The notes: generated by a model from the sequence alone, not told the origin. Shown: positions 1 to 10,061, counted from the stretch's first letter. The stretch is DNA of 64,000 bases from Eonycteris spelaea (GCA_003508835.1 PUFA01000014.1:4408501-4472500), one strand, 5' to 3'. Made by a program: numbers and translations.

Positions 1-940
1 ACATTCACCTCCTGAAGAACTCAGACTTATATGCAAACTGGTCGAGATGTCGAATAAAAAATGACCAGTTAGAAATACAGAAGTCAGGAAACGAAGATAC
101 TAGATGACCACTCATATCTTGTAAACACATGGATTCGGCAATAGGAGAAATATTCCATTATAGTTTCCTACATGAATGTATCATAATTTAATCATCCACT
201 ATCTTCCCCATGGGTGCTTCTTGTATTTTGCTCTTTAAAATGCATGTGAACTATGCTTTTGATAATATTGTACATTTGGGGTGATTTTGGGTGATTTTGC
301 TCCACAGGGGACATTTGGCAAGAAATAGAGCCATTTTTGATGGTCACGACTTGGGTGGTAGCTACTGGCATCTAGAAGGTAGAAGTAGAGATTCTTCTAG
401 AAATTCTACAGTACACAAGGCAGCCCTTCACAGCAAAGTATTGCCTGGCCTGAAGCGTCAGCAATGCTGGGCTGAGCTGCCTGCCCTTATCCTCAGTGTA
501 CTTATACTTATTGGTTTAATACTCTCAGTCACATTGTACAGTGTCTTGCTTGCTAACTGCAACTAGAAAATGAACCTACTAACCAGAGTTCAGTATTTGC
601 TTACGGTTCCTTTTCTCTTTAGCTTGCTAAAGTATCATCCAATACTGTGTTCAAAGGTAGTGGGGTTTTTTTTTTTTTCTTTTCTTTTCTTTCCCCCTTC
701 CTTTAATGTGATTATGTTATTCACGTGACATATGGTTAGGTCTATTTGTTTTGTTTCTTCTCGCATTCCACTTTTTTCTTCTATTCTTATTAATTTTATT
801 GCTCTAAGTATGTAAAATATTAATGTAGTTTGAAAAGCCAGAGGTATACAAAGTTACACTCTACGAGGGCCCCTTCTCTCTCGTCCTTTCTATCTGTCCC
901 TGTCTCTCTATCCTTCTCGCTCTTTCCCATCCGCCTCTAC
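1..940. other. Single-copy AT-rich sequence, no gene seen
   Basis: No recognisable gene or repeat. It holds a T/C-rich tract near 666-705, a TCACGTGA palindromic E-box at 721-728 (the form preferred by MITF/TFE-type bHLH-zip factors), and a pyrimidine-rich stretch near 870-925. Confidence 0.5.
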
Positions 941-1275
941 CAGGTAGATGCTGTCATTTACCATGTGCGTGCCCATGTGTGGCATAATGAGCATAGATAT
1001 TTAGGTTTTATCCCCTCTTTCTTCTTACACAATTGATAGCATATGATATATACTTTTTTCACTTAAAAAAAATTAACACTATATCCAAGAAATCACTCAA
1101 TATCGTTTTAGATGTTTTTCAAGCTTTAAAGTACTCCTTCGTAGATGTCTCATAGTTTATCCAACAACACTCCTACATCCTATGGACAGGCAATTCAGGT
1201 TGGTTGCAATATTTTGTGATTGCAAACAATTTTGCAATGAATAACATTTTGCTTAGGTATGTCTGTACTTGTGGA
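940..1275 (-). repeat. Old LINE-1-like fragment (L1M/HAL1 type)
   Basis: The order of landmarks on the plus strand (TTTTTTCACTTAAAA, then TTTATCCAACA, then CAGGTTGGTTGCAATA, then a TTTTGCAATGAA stretch) matches the antisense of an old mammalian LINE-1 tail. That tail reads roughly as a cold-room style list: draws in TTTTTTCACTTA, a PyTATCCAACA box, a GGTTG(T/C)TTCCAAT-like box and GCTGCAATGAA. The copy is heavily diverged and has no open frame. Subfamily is not determined. Confidence 0.5.
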
Positions 1276-1345
1276 AGAATGTTTTTATTTTGCACATGAG
1301 AAAAAGTAAGCTCAGAGAGGTTGAATTTAGAACATAGCACTGAAA
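1275..1345 (-). repeat. MIR-like fragment
   Basis: GCACATGAGAAAAAGTAAGC followed by TCAGAGAGGTTGAATTT resembles the antisense MIR core (ACAGATGAGGAAACTGAGGC, then AGAGAGGTTAAG). It is short and diverged. Confidence 0.4.
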
Positions 1346-1532
1346 TCCATTTCATTTCAAAGATCATCTTTTTTTAAATTAATTTTTCCACAGTGGTATC
1401 AAGGTTGAAATTTTGGACAATGGTAAATAAGAGGATGCTTTGCTAGTTGGAGTCGGTGACTCAGTCATTAATATAAGCCACAGCTTGGGCACTGAGCAAA
1501 TTTAAAGGGACACTGGACCCAGAATAATATTA

Positions 1533-2282
1533 ATTAATTGAACAAATATTTATTGAGATGTGTCAAGCATTTTTCTAGAACTGATGCATTGAACAATCAG
1601 AAGAAAGTAAACTAATAAACTCCACTCTCGCATAACACATGCTTCAACAAGAGAAAGAATAAACAAAACAAGTAACCCATTAGATATCGTATATTAGAAG
1701 ACAATTAAGTCCCATGGAGAAAAATAAAGTAGGGCAGGTGGAGAGCGGTTGCCTTATTTGTAGCCAGGGGTTGTAGTCTTAAATTTGATGGCCAGGGAGA
1801 CCCTTACTGAGAAGATGAAATTTGAGTAAAGACCTGTAATTGAGGAGAGCGTGGTTACTGGGAACATCTTGGGCAGAGCATGCCAGGCAGAGGGAGCAGC
1901 AAAAACTCTGGCAGCCCAAACGTTCCTGGTGGGGTTAAAAGGAGCAAGGAAGCCATCAATCCTGGAGCAGAGGGGGGACGAGGAGAGCGGTAGAGGCAGG
2001 AACGGAGAAGAGCCGGGACCAGGGCATGTGGAACTTTTTAAGAAAGTGAAAAAGCCTCTAAGCGAAGCAGAAAACTATTGGAAAGTTTTGAGCAGTGGGG
2101 AATAAGACTGAGCTGCTCTGCTGAGAATCGTCTGTAGGACAATTCCTACAGACAGAGAGACCAATTAGAATATTGCAGAATTCTGTGTGAGGGACGGTGG
2201 TAGCCTGGGCAGTGATGGTGGTGGTGCATGTGGCATTTCTAATACACTTTCGAGGTATATCTTGAATATCTTTTGAAAGGCA
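1533..2282 (-). repeat. L2 LINE 3' part, antisense
   Basis: It begins with the antisense L2 tail (TTGAACAAATATTTATTGAG). It then follows the L2 order for about 750 bases: a GGAGAAAAATAAAG box, CAGGGAGACCCTTACTGAGA, GCCAGGCAGAGGGAGCAGC, a TTTTGAGCAGTGGGGAA box and a final AATATTGCAGA stretch. One of the longest L2 remnants here. The 84-codon frame inside it (1851-2105) is not thought to be coding. Confidence 0.8.
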
Positions 2283-3496
2283 AAATTTGCACGAGTTCGC
2301 TTGCTGTCCAGTGTAAAGCATTCTCTTTCCCTGAGTTTGGGGTTCCTTATCTGTGTGTGAGGTACCCAGCCAGGCCCGTCTGAGTCGCCCCCGGAGGAAC
2401 AGTGAGAGAAGGAGGACCCGAGCAGGTGAAGTTCACGCTGTCTTGTGAAAACGAAGCCTCTGTCTCTGACCCAGAAGTCCCATTTCTGCTGCCAGTGTCC
2501 ATGAAGCCGTGGCAGTGAACTCGTTAGTTGTGCCAAGAGGATACAACCTCAGACCTTTCGTGGATTTTGGCATTTCCCCGCAGAGCCTTGCAGCTTCTCA
2601 CCGCTGTGCCTTTGTATGAGTGACGGTCCCCCCTGAACCCCCTTAGTGCCTCTGCCTCCGACAGACACCCCCAAGCGGCTCTCAGGCGTCGCTTTTTCCT
2701 TGGGAACTTTCTTTACTCATGAACTGTCTCCTCTAGTGAAAGTCACACTTTCTTCTGTATCACCTTTTAATTTATGCTTATTTACCACAAATGCCAGATT
2801 AAAAGGCAAAAGATCTTCCCCAAAAAATACCCTTTAGGAAATAAGGAGTTGCATTATATCTCATTCTGTACAAAGTCTATTAGGGGGGACTGACTCCCCT
2901 CTATATTTTATTTTCCAAATCAGAGTAGTATTTGGAGAAGAGGCATTATTAGCATGAAGCGAGCTCGGTTACGGTCACTGTGGCTGTTGGATCCCCCTGG
3001 GCGTCACCTAATAGGATTGTTGACAAAGGCAGCAAAGAAATTTAATTTAGTTGTAATTATTTTTTTTCGGACAGAGGGAGGCTTTGACCTCTCAGAGCCA
3101 TTCCTGGCATGTTGTCACAAACATGGCTTTTTTTTTTTTTTAAATCACTTTCAAAAAGCAATTGAGCAAGAGACGTATGTTGTGAAGATCATGAATAGTG
3201 AACGGAAACTCGTGGCTTGAGAGAAAATGGCCAGTAACAGCACCTTCTGAGGATCCAGGAGGAGCTACCTTTCCAACAGGTGGGAGTGACGATGCCACGT
3301 GACAGCGACTGAAGGAACAGTTCTGCGGACGAGGGGATCCGAGCACTGAGGAGTCCGATCTCATGTGTGAAGAGTCTGAGTAAACTTGCGCTGTGAAATG
3401 AGGGTAGAAGAGGTTAACAGAACTTATAAATTATATAATTTTATTTGAAATTTAAATATTTTGGTCAACTTAGCTACTTATATACATATTGTGTAT

Positions 3497-3500
<4 letters not shown>
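2283..3500. other. Single-copy sequence, no gene seen
   Basis: No recognisable repeat or gene. GC-moderate at 2340-2700 and AT-rich afterwards, with a T/A run near 3127-3143. Open frames here (up to 123 codons on the minus strand) carry no recognisable domain. Confidence 0.45.

Positions 3501-3544
<44 letters not shown>
3501..3544 (+). repeat. (GT)22 microsatellite
   Basis: An uninterrupted run of 22 GT units. It produces a spurious poly-His/Thr frame on the minus strand. A run this long and pure is likely polymorphic. Confidence 0.97.
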
Positions 3545-3546
<2 letters not shown>

Positions 3547-4805
3547 CCCCATTGTAGACCTTCTAATTGGAAATATGGGACTTTCATTATATTCACAGCC
3601 ACTCTGTATTTGGTCGTAAATGGTGAACATTTTTGGCGTCGTGTAGGTGACTGAGAGTCCCCTCTTCTGAACAAGGTGAAGTTAGAAATCATTGCTCCCT
3701 CAATGTCTCGCAAGTCTGACACATGGCGGACGTAAATGCTCATGTCGCCAACTCAAACCCTTGGCGGGATGTTGACCTCCTTCGCTGTGAGATAGGGTGC
3801 CTTGACTCACTCACCTCTGCTGGCCTTGGACAGTCCAGGAGCCCTTGGCCCAGCGACTGCTGGCTTAGATGCTGTAACTGTCTGCTCATTCTGTGGGAAG
3901 GCTTAGTCAAAGTCTCCCCTCAGAGGCCTAATCAAGAAAGCATTGCCAGGGCTGAATGGTGCCTTTGTGACAGTCCCCCCCCCCTCGCAATGGGGCCGGA
4001 GTCCGTGGGAAGAGGGGGAAGCTCATGCTTTATGGCATGTTTTGCTAATGTGAGAATCAAAGTCTTTCCAGGTGTTAATGGTGGCAATGGTGCAGAAAGC
4101 CCAGAGTGACATAACTTGGTTCTGGTCTGTGTTGGTGTGATTGCCTTTCTTGGCTCAGCTAACTCTTCGTTTCCTCTCACCTTTTGGTGGAATGAACCTG
4201 GTGAGCTGAGGCAAAGTTTCCTAGGGATTAGGTCGTAAACCTGATCTTCCTGCACCCCAGATCCCGGGTCGGGAGGCAGCTGGCTGAGGACTGCTGCTCT
4301 GTGGACGCGAAAGCTCTCTGTGTTCAAGAGAGGCTGGAGAAGCAGATGCGTCCCACAGTGTCCCCTTCGTTAAGGACCAGAGCCCATCTTTGCTCTTTCA
4401 CGTTAACGCCGTTGCCTTGCCCTGCCTGCACACACGTTCAATGCCTTATTCTCCCTTGTTCATGAAACTCTCCATTTACAGTGCTCAGCTTGGCTCCCTC
4501 TGGTGCCTAGTGGCATGGGGACAGCCCTTCTCAATTATCACCTCCAGAATAAACCTATTCAGTTCTCTGCAAAAACAAATGACGTCACCAACAATAACCT
4601 TGCAGTCACGTGGCATTTGCTTCTTTCTGAGGACTCGTACCTCAGACATGTTCCTTCTTGTCCCAAGCAGCCCAGGGAGGCAGGCAGGGAAGGGATCACT
4701 GCTTGCACTGGCCCGGGGACATGAAGGGCCACAGAAGCCACGCAGCTTCCTCAGGATGACAAGTACAAGCGGGTCAGCCTTGACCCAGGGCCTGGCTCTA
4801 AAACG
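3545..4805. other. Single-copy sequence with a CRE and an E-box
   Basis: No interspersed repeat recognised. A perfect cAMP-response palindrome TGACGTCA lies at 4580-4587, with a TCACGTGG E-box about 20 bases downstream (4606-4613), which could belong to a regulatory element. A 205-codon plus-strand frame (4390-5007) covers part of this region and the candidate minus-strand exon. It has no recognisable domain and is discussed under rejected items. Confidence 0.45.
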
Positions 4806-5177
4806 TCAGCAGAAGGAGCACCTTAAGAAAACCACTTCACACAGGTTCACCCAGAATGGATTTTTCTTCCACAGCCAAAGGGCTAACGTTGTGTGGCACA
4901 CGGACAAGAATAAGACATTTTCAATTAATGCTATAATCAAATCCCAGCGCTGTCGTGTATTAACTGTGTTATTTAACATCAACAGAGCTCCATTAATTTG
5001 TTTATAAAATGATAATGATAGTGCTTTTCTCCCGGGTTTTTGGATGACAGAAATGCCTAAATATAAATAAAGTACCCCAACAGGAACCCCACAAATGTGA
5101 ATTCCTTTCTTCTTTTCTTTGAGACATATCCCTTTCCCATGAAGAATTGTACCCGCAGATCTCCCAAATGGCCAGGG
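4806..5177 (-). CDS. Candidate terminal coding exon (unrecognised protein)
   Basis: The strand opposite the printed sequence shows a strong splice acceptor: a pyrimidine tract of TCTATTCTCTTCCATTTGTC type ending in TGTAG. The frame opens right there and runs 123 codons to a TGA. It is the phase left by the donor of the upstream candidate exon at 5697-5939, giving a GT-AG intron of 519 bases. The protein has a basic stretch (KEKKKG) near residue 20-25, a hydrophobic segment near residues 30-45 (GVPVGVLYLYLGISVI) and another near residues 83-103. I recognise no family. A 123-codon open run at one chosen spot is unusual but not impossible by chance, and the purine-first codon bias is modest. An overlapping reading with one extra base is also open and ends near 5002. 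Treat as a hypothesis. Confidence 0.2.
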   Translation of the reverse strand, partial: PWPFGRSAGTILHGKGICLKEKKKGIHICGVPVGVLYLYLGISVIQKPGRKALSLSFYKQINGALLMLNNTVNTRQRWDLIIALIENVLFLSVCHTTLALWLWKKNPFWVNLCEVVFLRCSFC

Positions 5178-5696
5178 CTACAGAGAGACAAATGGAAGAG
5201 AATAGATTAAACCATAGAGCAGACGTCTTCACAAGGGTTTCACGGGAGGGAAGACAACGATTTGGAGTTTTCAGCCCGCTCAGCCCACAGGGCGGACGAG
5301 CCTCTGCCTTGGCACTTGCCAGCTTCCCTTAGGCTGTCAGCCCCGCTGTTCCATCTCACAGCCTCAGTTGCCTGAGGACAGGATCTCAGACATCAGCAAA
5401 CGTACTGACGGTTGCTTTGAAACTCTCTAAACAAAATGCGCATGACAAGGGGAACCAGCGACATGTTTCTAGTCTACATACTCTTGTGAGCTGGAGCTCA
5501 GGTCCCCAGACGCTGCCCCTATACCACGGGAACCTCAATTCCCAGCCTTCACTCTTCATTTCCTCACTCTGAAGGGAACGTGGGCATCAGTGAACAATGC
5601 TCCCTGGACTCGTAGAGTCATAAAGCTGCAAGGTTGGAAGGTACTGGTTTATTTTGAGGCAAACACGTCCATCTGAGGTACAAGGAGCACACTTAC
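5178..5696 (-). other. Putative intron between two candidate exons
   Basis: On the minus strand this interval begins GTAAGTGTGC and ends in a pyrimidine tract followed by TAG. No repeat was recognised inside it. It only has meaning if the flanking exons are real. Confidence 0.2.
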
Positions 5697-5939
5697 TTCA
5701 TAGGTGAAAATAATTTGGATAAGGTACGCAGAATCTAAGACCAGGGAGATGAAGGAGAAACAGAAGAACTTCTTCGGAGTAAAGTCTGTAAATTTGTTGA
5801 AATACTTGCCGGTCACCTCAACTTTAAGCATGTTTACACAGGGTTCCCTTTCGCTGCCATTTTTTAAGGCTCGAGCAGAGTACACTTTAACACATGTTTC
5901 TGATTCAGTCACACTTAGTTCATCCATGCGTTGTTTTGT
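5697..5939 (-). CDS. Candidate coding exon with a membrane segment (unrecognised)
   Basis: On the minus strand the frame opens immediately after a TAG (a possible 3' splice site, weak pyrimidine tract) and stays open for 81 codons up to GAA|GTAAGT, a near-perfect 5' splice site. The exon is 243 bases, phase 0 at both ends. About 60% of codons start with a purine and runs such as AAG AAG TTC TTC TGT TTC TCC TTC ATC look like real coding sequence. The peptide has cysteines near residues 16 and 34, an N-G-S glycosylation sequon at 27-29, then a 21-residue hydrophobic stretch at 58-78 (starting FFCFSFISLVLDSAYLIQ) preceded by PKK. This suggests an external segment followed by a membrane span. An ATG at 5927 could be a start. 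No family recognised. It could also be a decayed pseudogene exon or a conserved noncoding element. Confidence 0.33.
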
Positions 5940-7055
5940 CTACGTAATTTAATATTGGAAAAGTCTTCCAGCATCCTGAGTCTTTTTTGGAGAAAGAAGA
6001 GACACAGGACCAACTACATAATGTGCAAGAACCACGTTATAACAGTTAAGAATTTCAAGAGGGTGACAAAAGGTCATTAAACCAAGCATGAGTCCTTTTT
6101 CTTAAGTGACTAAACAGGTCACAGACCCACGAAGATGGCCTGAAGAGGCTTTCAAAAAGCTCAAAGGCAATCGTTAAAACAAGGCCTACGGAACTGAACG
6201 TTTTCTCCTGATTCTTCCAAACATGCATTCAAAACTGATGAAACAGGGATTTCTAAATGCAGAGGGGTCAGCAGCCGGGAGGAGGTTCTCATACCTTCAT
6301 CAATTCACTCATCAACAGCCTATCGGGGACCTTGCATGCTGTTTGTGCTGGGGATGCAACAATCTATAAAGGTAGATATTTGCTTTTTATTTCTCTAACC
6401 CCAACATGGCAGAAAACCTTCTATGTACAAGACATTTTGTGAAAGGTCATTCACTTAGCTTCCATGGGTGGAGTCAGACTAGAGACAGTATGTAGTCCAG
6501 GTGACGACATCTCTGTAGAGACATCTGTGGAAGAAGAGCCATCCCCATCGTTCGATGGCATCATGACGGTGCATGATCTCAACCGCCCCCACAGCCCTCA
6601 CTGTCCCCCAGCTGTTAATTTCACAGGCATAGGAGTTCCCAGGCTCTGGCTTGGACACCTGTATGGTGACATGAAGATGGCATGAGCAGGGATGCTCCAG
6701 GAGTACAGTGGAAAGAGGAGGCAGCACACGCAGACCCACGGATGTGGCACCATGTTCAACTCATGGCAGGCAGGTCCGTGGCCATCCCGAAGAGATGAAG
6801 GCCACCCTAAGCAGCTTCTCTACCAGGTGTATCCCAGTCTCGTTTCCCAACAAATAGGATCCTATACATCATGCCCTAAGGCAGAGGTGAACGACCTAGT
6901 CCGCTATTTTCAATACGCATCATAGAGCATGAAAAAGGTACAAACAAGCTTAGGTTCCGCACCAGCTCCTAGTCCACACGGTGACAAAGCCGTGCAAGTC
7001 CAGCCCGTTTCTGAGCATTGTCTATGACGAACAGTGACCCTAGCATGCGCTTTCA
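5940..7055. other. Single-copy sequence, no gene assigned
   Basis: No interspersed repeat recognised. The stretch 6440-6925 is rich in open frames on both strands (86 codons on the minus strand at 6479-6739) but shows no domain and no convincing splice pair. Confidence 0.4.
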
Positions 7056-7140
7056 TTCTGTGAGGTCAGTACTTCTTTCTCACTTTGCTGATGAAGAAAC
7101 AGAAGCCAAGAGAAATCAAAGGCCCTTCCCAAGGAGGCCC
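7055..7140 (-). repeat. MIR fragment, antisense
   Basis: GCTGATGAAGAAACAGAAGC followed by CCAAGAGAAATCAAAGGCCC and CTTCCCAAGG follows the antisense MIR core order. Confidence 0.6.
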
Positions 7141-7180
7141 GTGATCGAGATGCCGTCCTCCAGCGCTCCTCCCACTGCAC

Positions 7181-7240
7181 GGGGCGGGGCCTCTGCCCTC
7201 GTCTATAAAAGGAAAAGCGACCCTAGCTGCTACTTAGTCA
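7181..7240 (+). promoter_or_regulatory. GC box plus TATA-like box in a MIR-like stretch
   Basis: A perfect Sp1-type GC box GGGGCGGGGC (7181-7190) is followed 13 bases later by TATAAAAGG (7204-7212), the spacing expected of a core promoter, with an expected start near 7232-7240. The TATA word sits where a sense MIR has CTGTAAAATGG, and the following bases (AGGGTCGTTGAAGG) match the MIR GGGTTGTTGTGAGG box, so it probably arose by point change in a MIR. No gene downstream is recognised. Confidence 0.3.
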
Positions 7241-7260
7241 AGGGTCGTTGAAGGTCAGGT
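7200..7260 (+). repeat. MIR-like fragment, sense
   Basis: CTATAAAAGG, then TACTTAGTCAAGGGTCGTTG follows the sense MIR order (CTGTAAAATGG, CCTACCTCATAGGGTTGTTG). Confidence 0.45.
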
Positions 7261-7464
7261 CTGGGGCTGGATGAAAAACCACCTCCAAAGCTGTGAAGCA
7301 CAGCAATGGACATGTAAATGACTTGTTATTTCTTAGTAAATAGAAATGCACGTTTTACACACAAAAAAGCATTATGAGAAGAAAGTGATATATGTGTTTT
7401 GTATTCTTCACTAAGTCTTAGGACCATCTTCTGATTTTTATTATCTGATTATATTACCTGAATT

Positions 7465-7640
7465 TAAAAATCGTATGTGCTTATTGTTGAAATTATAGAT
7501 GATACAGACCAAAAAAAAAATAAGCAAAACAGACCTAGAATCCCAGACTCTAATGATAAATACTTACATACTGTGTTTTCTATGCGTGGGAGCCTAGAAA
7601 GCATATTGCTGAGAGAAGATTATATAATGCCTGTGTACAC
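7465..7640 (-). repeat. Old LINE-like fragment
   Basis: AGAATCCCAGACTCTAATGATA and TTTTCTATGCGTGG resemble the block (ATCCCACCACCCAGAGATAA, TTTTCTATGCATAT) that lies next to the fragment seen at 940-1275 in the same old LINE-1-like family. Diverged, low certainty. Confidence 0.35.
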
Positions 7641-7671
7641 ATACTATTTACATCCTACTCCAAAACTTAAC

Positions 7672-7850
7672 ATCTATTCATTCGTTCGTTCGTTCGTTCA
7701 TCCATTAAATGTGGCAGAGTTTCTACTGTTTCAGGCACATGCCAGATCCTGGGAGAAAAAAGATGAGCAATGCACAAAATAAAACCTAGCAAGGCAGGTA
7801 GATGCAGACAAAGCAGTTATAGAAGTGGTCAAATCTGGTGACGGTGTTGG
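7672..7850 (-). repeat. L2 3' end, antisense, with (TTCG)4 in its tail
   Basis: The antisense L2 tail (TTCA)n leads into TTTCAGGCACATGCCAGATC and a GAGCAATGCACAAAATAAAA block, the usual antisense L2 order. Inside the tail, four successive units read TTCG instead of TTCA (7680-7697). Confidence 0.6.
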
Positions 7851-8430
7851 AAGGAAGAACGCATGGAATGAAACTAGAGGGCACCTAGAGGTTATTAGGA
7901 TAAAAAGGGAGTAAGTTGGGAGAAGAGGAGCCTATGCACAGGGACAGGAAAGAGCACAGCACACAGTAGGTACAAGAAACAAAACAGATCCCCATGGCCA
8001 GGGCTAAAAGAATAAATGATATGAGGTGCAGTACATGGAATTTCCCACACCATTTAAACTTTTGGAATATCATTTTGAATGTCTGGTCTGGTTTAACTAT
8101 AAAACGTTAAAATCTGAGGGTTCAGTGGTAGGCACTCAGTCTCACCTGCGGGCTTACACGCTGGGGAGCTTCTCCCCTGTGCAGCGAGTTGGCCCAAGCT
8201 TCTGTGGGCATCATTGTCATCATCATTCCTCTGTTCCAGAGAAATCAGAAAATGCTGCCTAAAACTACTGTGCTAAAATATAAATATTTATATGAACGCC
8301 TTCGATTTACCTGCATGTGTCTCTGGCTCTCCTCTGTCTCCAGATGCTTTCACATCTCAACTTTAAGGATTTGCCTATCTTTTTTCCTGATGGGAAGGTT
8401 GCGATTCGCCACCTGCTCTATCTTTGAAGA
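7851..8430. other. Single-copy sequence, no gene seen
   Basis: No repeat or gene recognised. It contains an AT-rich word followed by the 23-base motif at 8287-8309 that recurs at 8860-8882. Confidence 0.45.
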
Positions 8431-8640
8431 TTCTGTCCTAGGCCCTTAAAGGAGACAAGATGGAGCCATGTACATGAGGTCTGAGGACCGCTCCGGACAC
8501 TTAGTGTGTGGTTTGGGGCATCATTTAACCTCCGTGAGCGTCAGTCTCCTCCTTGGTGAAAGAGGATGACTGGAGGTTGTGAGGATTAATGTGTTAATGG
8601 GTGAGGAGGTGTGCAGCGCCGGCGCTGGGGAGGTGTCCCG
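8430..8640 (+). repeat. MIR, sense
   Basis: GGTTTGGGGCATCATTTAAC, then CCTCCGTGAGCGTCAGTCTC, then GGTTGTGAGGATTAATGTGT gives the sense MIR core and its downstream block in order. Confidence 0.75.
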
Positions 8641-8822
8641 TAAACGGGGTTGTTGTGACTGGCAGTCTGCATGCAGCCCAAGGCCTGGGGAGGAAACGAC
8701 AGGGCTGCTCGGTGGACGGGGTTTCCTGACAGAGCTGGGTCTAACAAATGCTGGATTGATAGGCTCCTTTTTCATAGCTGTCCTCAGTGGCGACTGGGTC
8801 TGCACAGGAGGGTAATTGGTGT

Positions 8823-8900
8823 TTGCATTCTGCATATGCGCCCTCACATAATTTCCCATTTTATACGAACGCCCTCGATTAATGATTAATTAAAATCCCA
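8823..8900 (+). promoter_or_regulatory. HNF1-type palindrome with nearby octamer-like word
   Basis: TTAATGATTAA at 8879-8889 is a perfect TTAAT-N-ATTAA core, the HNF1A/B dimer motif. An octamer-like TTTGCATT lies at 8823-8830 and a TGCATATGC palindrome at 8831-8839. The stretch shows no repeat identity and could be a conserved element; conservation was not tested. Confidence 0.35.
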
Positions 8901-9094
8901 TAATATGTGAGTTTTTAAATCCATGTGCTATTCAACAAGGAATCCTATGAAGTTGGTGCTTTTTTTGTAGATTTTCACCACGCTTGGGATCAATTATTCA
9001 TCTGTTCTCAAAGCAGCCCATTTTCTCATCATCTACAGTGTGCGAACTGCGTTAGATACCGAGGCCAGAGGGGTGCGGGAAAGAATCTAACCTA

Positions 9095-9310
9095 TACGGA
9101 GGACTCACTAAATGGCAAGCGCAATTCCAATGAAATTCTCCCAGGACCATTTGATACAGGGGCTTTCGGCCCCGTTTTATAGAGAAGAAAATTGAAGTTC
9201 AGATCTCTAGGTGGCATTGATGAGGGTACATGGCCAGGAAATGTCGGCACTCAGGCTTGAAGCCATGTAGTTCCCAAATCCCTGGTCTCTTGACTCAGTC
9301 CTATGCTATC
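9095..9310 (-). repeat. MIR, antisense
   Basis: CCCGTTTTATAGAGAAGAAA then ATTGAAGTTCAGA, a GTACATGGCCAGGAA box, GGCTTGAAGCC and a CTTGACTCAGTCCTATGCTA end match the antisense MIR from core to 5' end. Confidence 0.7.
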
Positions 9311-9651
9311 TCCAAAGATGAGTGAGAAGTGTCCCCTTCATGGCCTCGATTATGCAAAACACAAGAGGATTTAAACTGAGGGGAAGCTGCGAACAGCCTG
9401 AGCTTCCTACGTTTTGAGTGTCTATGGCTAAAAGGTGAGGGTGGACGTCGTAAGCTTAGTAGACGCGTGGATGGGTTCACTCTCGTGGCAAACCAGTATG
9501 AGCAAGGGGGACATGGGTGCTCAGGAGGGGCTGCAGCTCTGCTTTCCAGGAAGGGCAAGGCACAAGAGGTGGGAAGATGCCAAAAGCTCCGTCAACCCAA
9601 GTCCCCTCAACAAGGTACTGGCGATGGGTTAAAGGTATTTCAAAGATAAGT
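9311..9651. other. Single-copy sequence upstream of the inverted L1
   Basis: No gene or repeat recognised. Several short overlapping frames (60-85 codons) have no domain. Confidence 0.4.
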
Positions 9652-10061
9652 TTCAGTGATCTTTGGAGAAATGTCTTTTTAATCTTTTGGCCCTTTTAAA
9701 GTCAAATTATTATTATTGTAATTTTTGCTACTGATTGTTGTTCTTATATATTTTGGAAACTAACCCCTTATCAGATATGTGGTTTGTAAATATAGTCTCT
9801 CATGTTCTTGGTTGGCCATTCCCGCTGTTCATGGTTTTCTTTGCTGCACAGATGTTTTTAGTTTAACATAGTCTCACTTGTCTTTTTTCTCTTTTGTTGC
9901 TTTTGCTTATGGTGTCATCATCAAGAAATTTGCCTAGACCAATGTTATGAAGCTCTTCATCTGTTTTCTTCTAGGAATTTTACAGTTTGGGGTCCTATGT
10001 TTAAATCTTAATCCATTTTGAGTTGCTTTTTATGTACGGTGAAAGATAAGGGCTCAATCTT
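9652..10061 (-). mobile_element. LINE-1 3' ORF2 segment, inverted (twin priming)
   Basis: Read on the minus strand this is the L1 segment that runs from TTACCTT-like sequence through ACTCAAAATGGATTAAGAT, GATAAGGGGTTAGTTTCCAA and up to GACATTTCTCCAAAGA. Its inner end (at 10061) is the L1-upstream end and its outer end is the L1-downstream end. Together with the sense segment that starts at 10064 it is the arrangement produced by twin priming during insertion. The coding frame is broken by many stops. Confidence 0.82.

Noticed and set aside
3474..3743. Minus frame with a long Thr-His repeat
   Set aside because: Created by the GT microsatellite.
4390..5007. 205-codon plus-strand frame
   Set aside because: About 0.4 such frames are expected by chance in six frames of 64 kb. 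No domain, and it overlaps the minus-strand candidate exon. It cannot be excluded entirely.
6479..6739. Minus frame with an immunoglobulin-like word (NSYACEI)
   Set aside because: No tryptophan/cysteine spacing of an Ig domain and no splice pair; the resemblance is too short.
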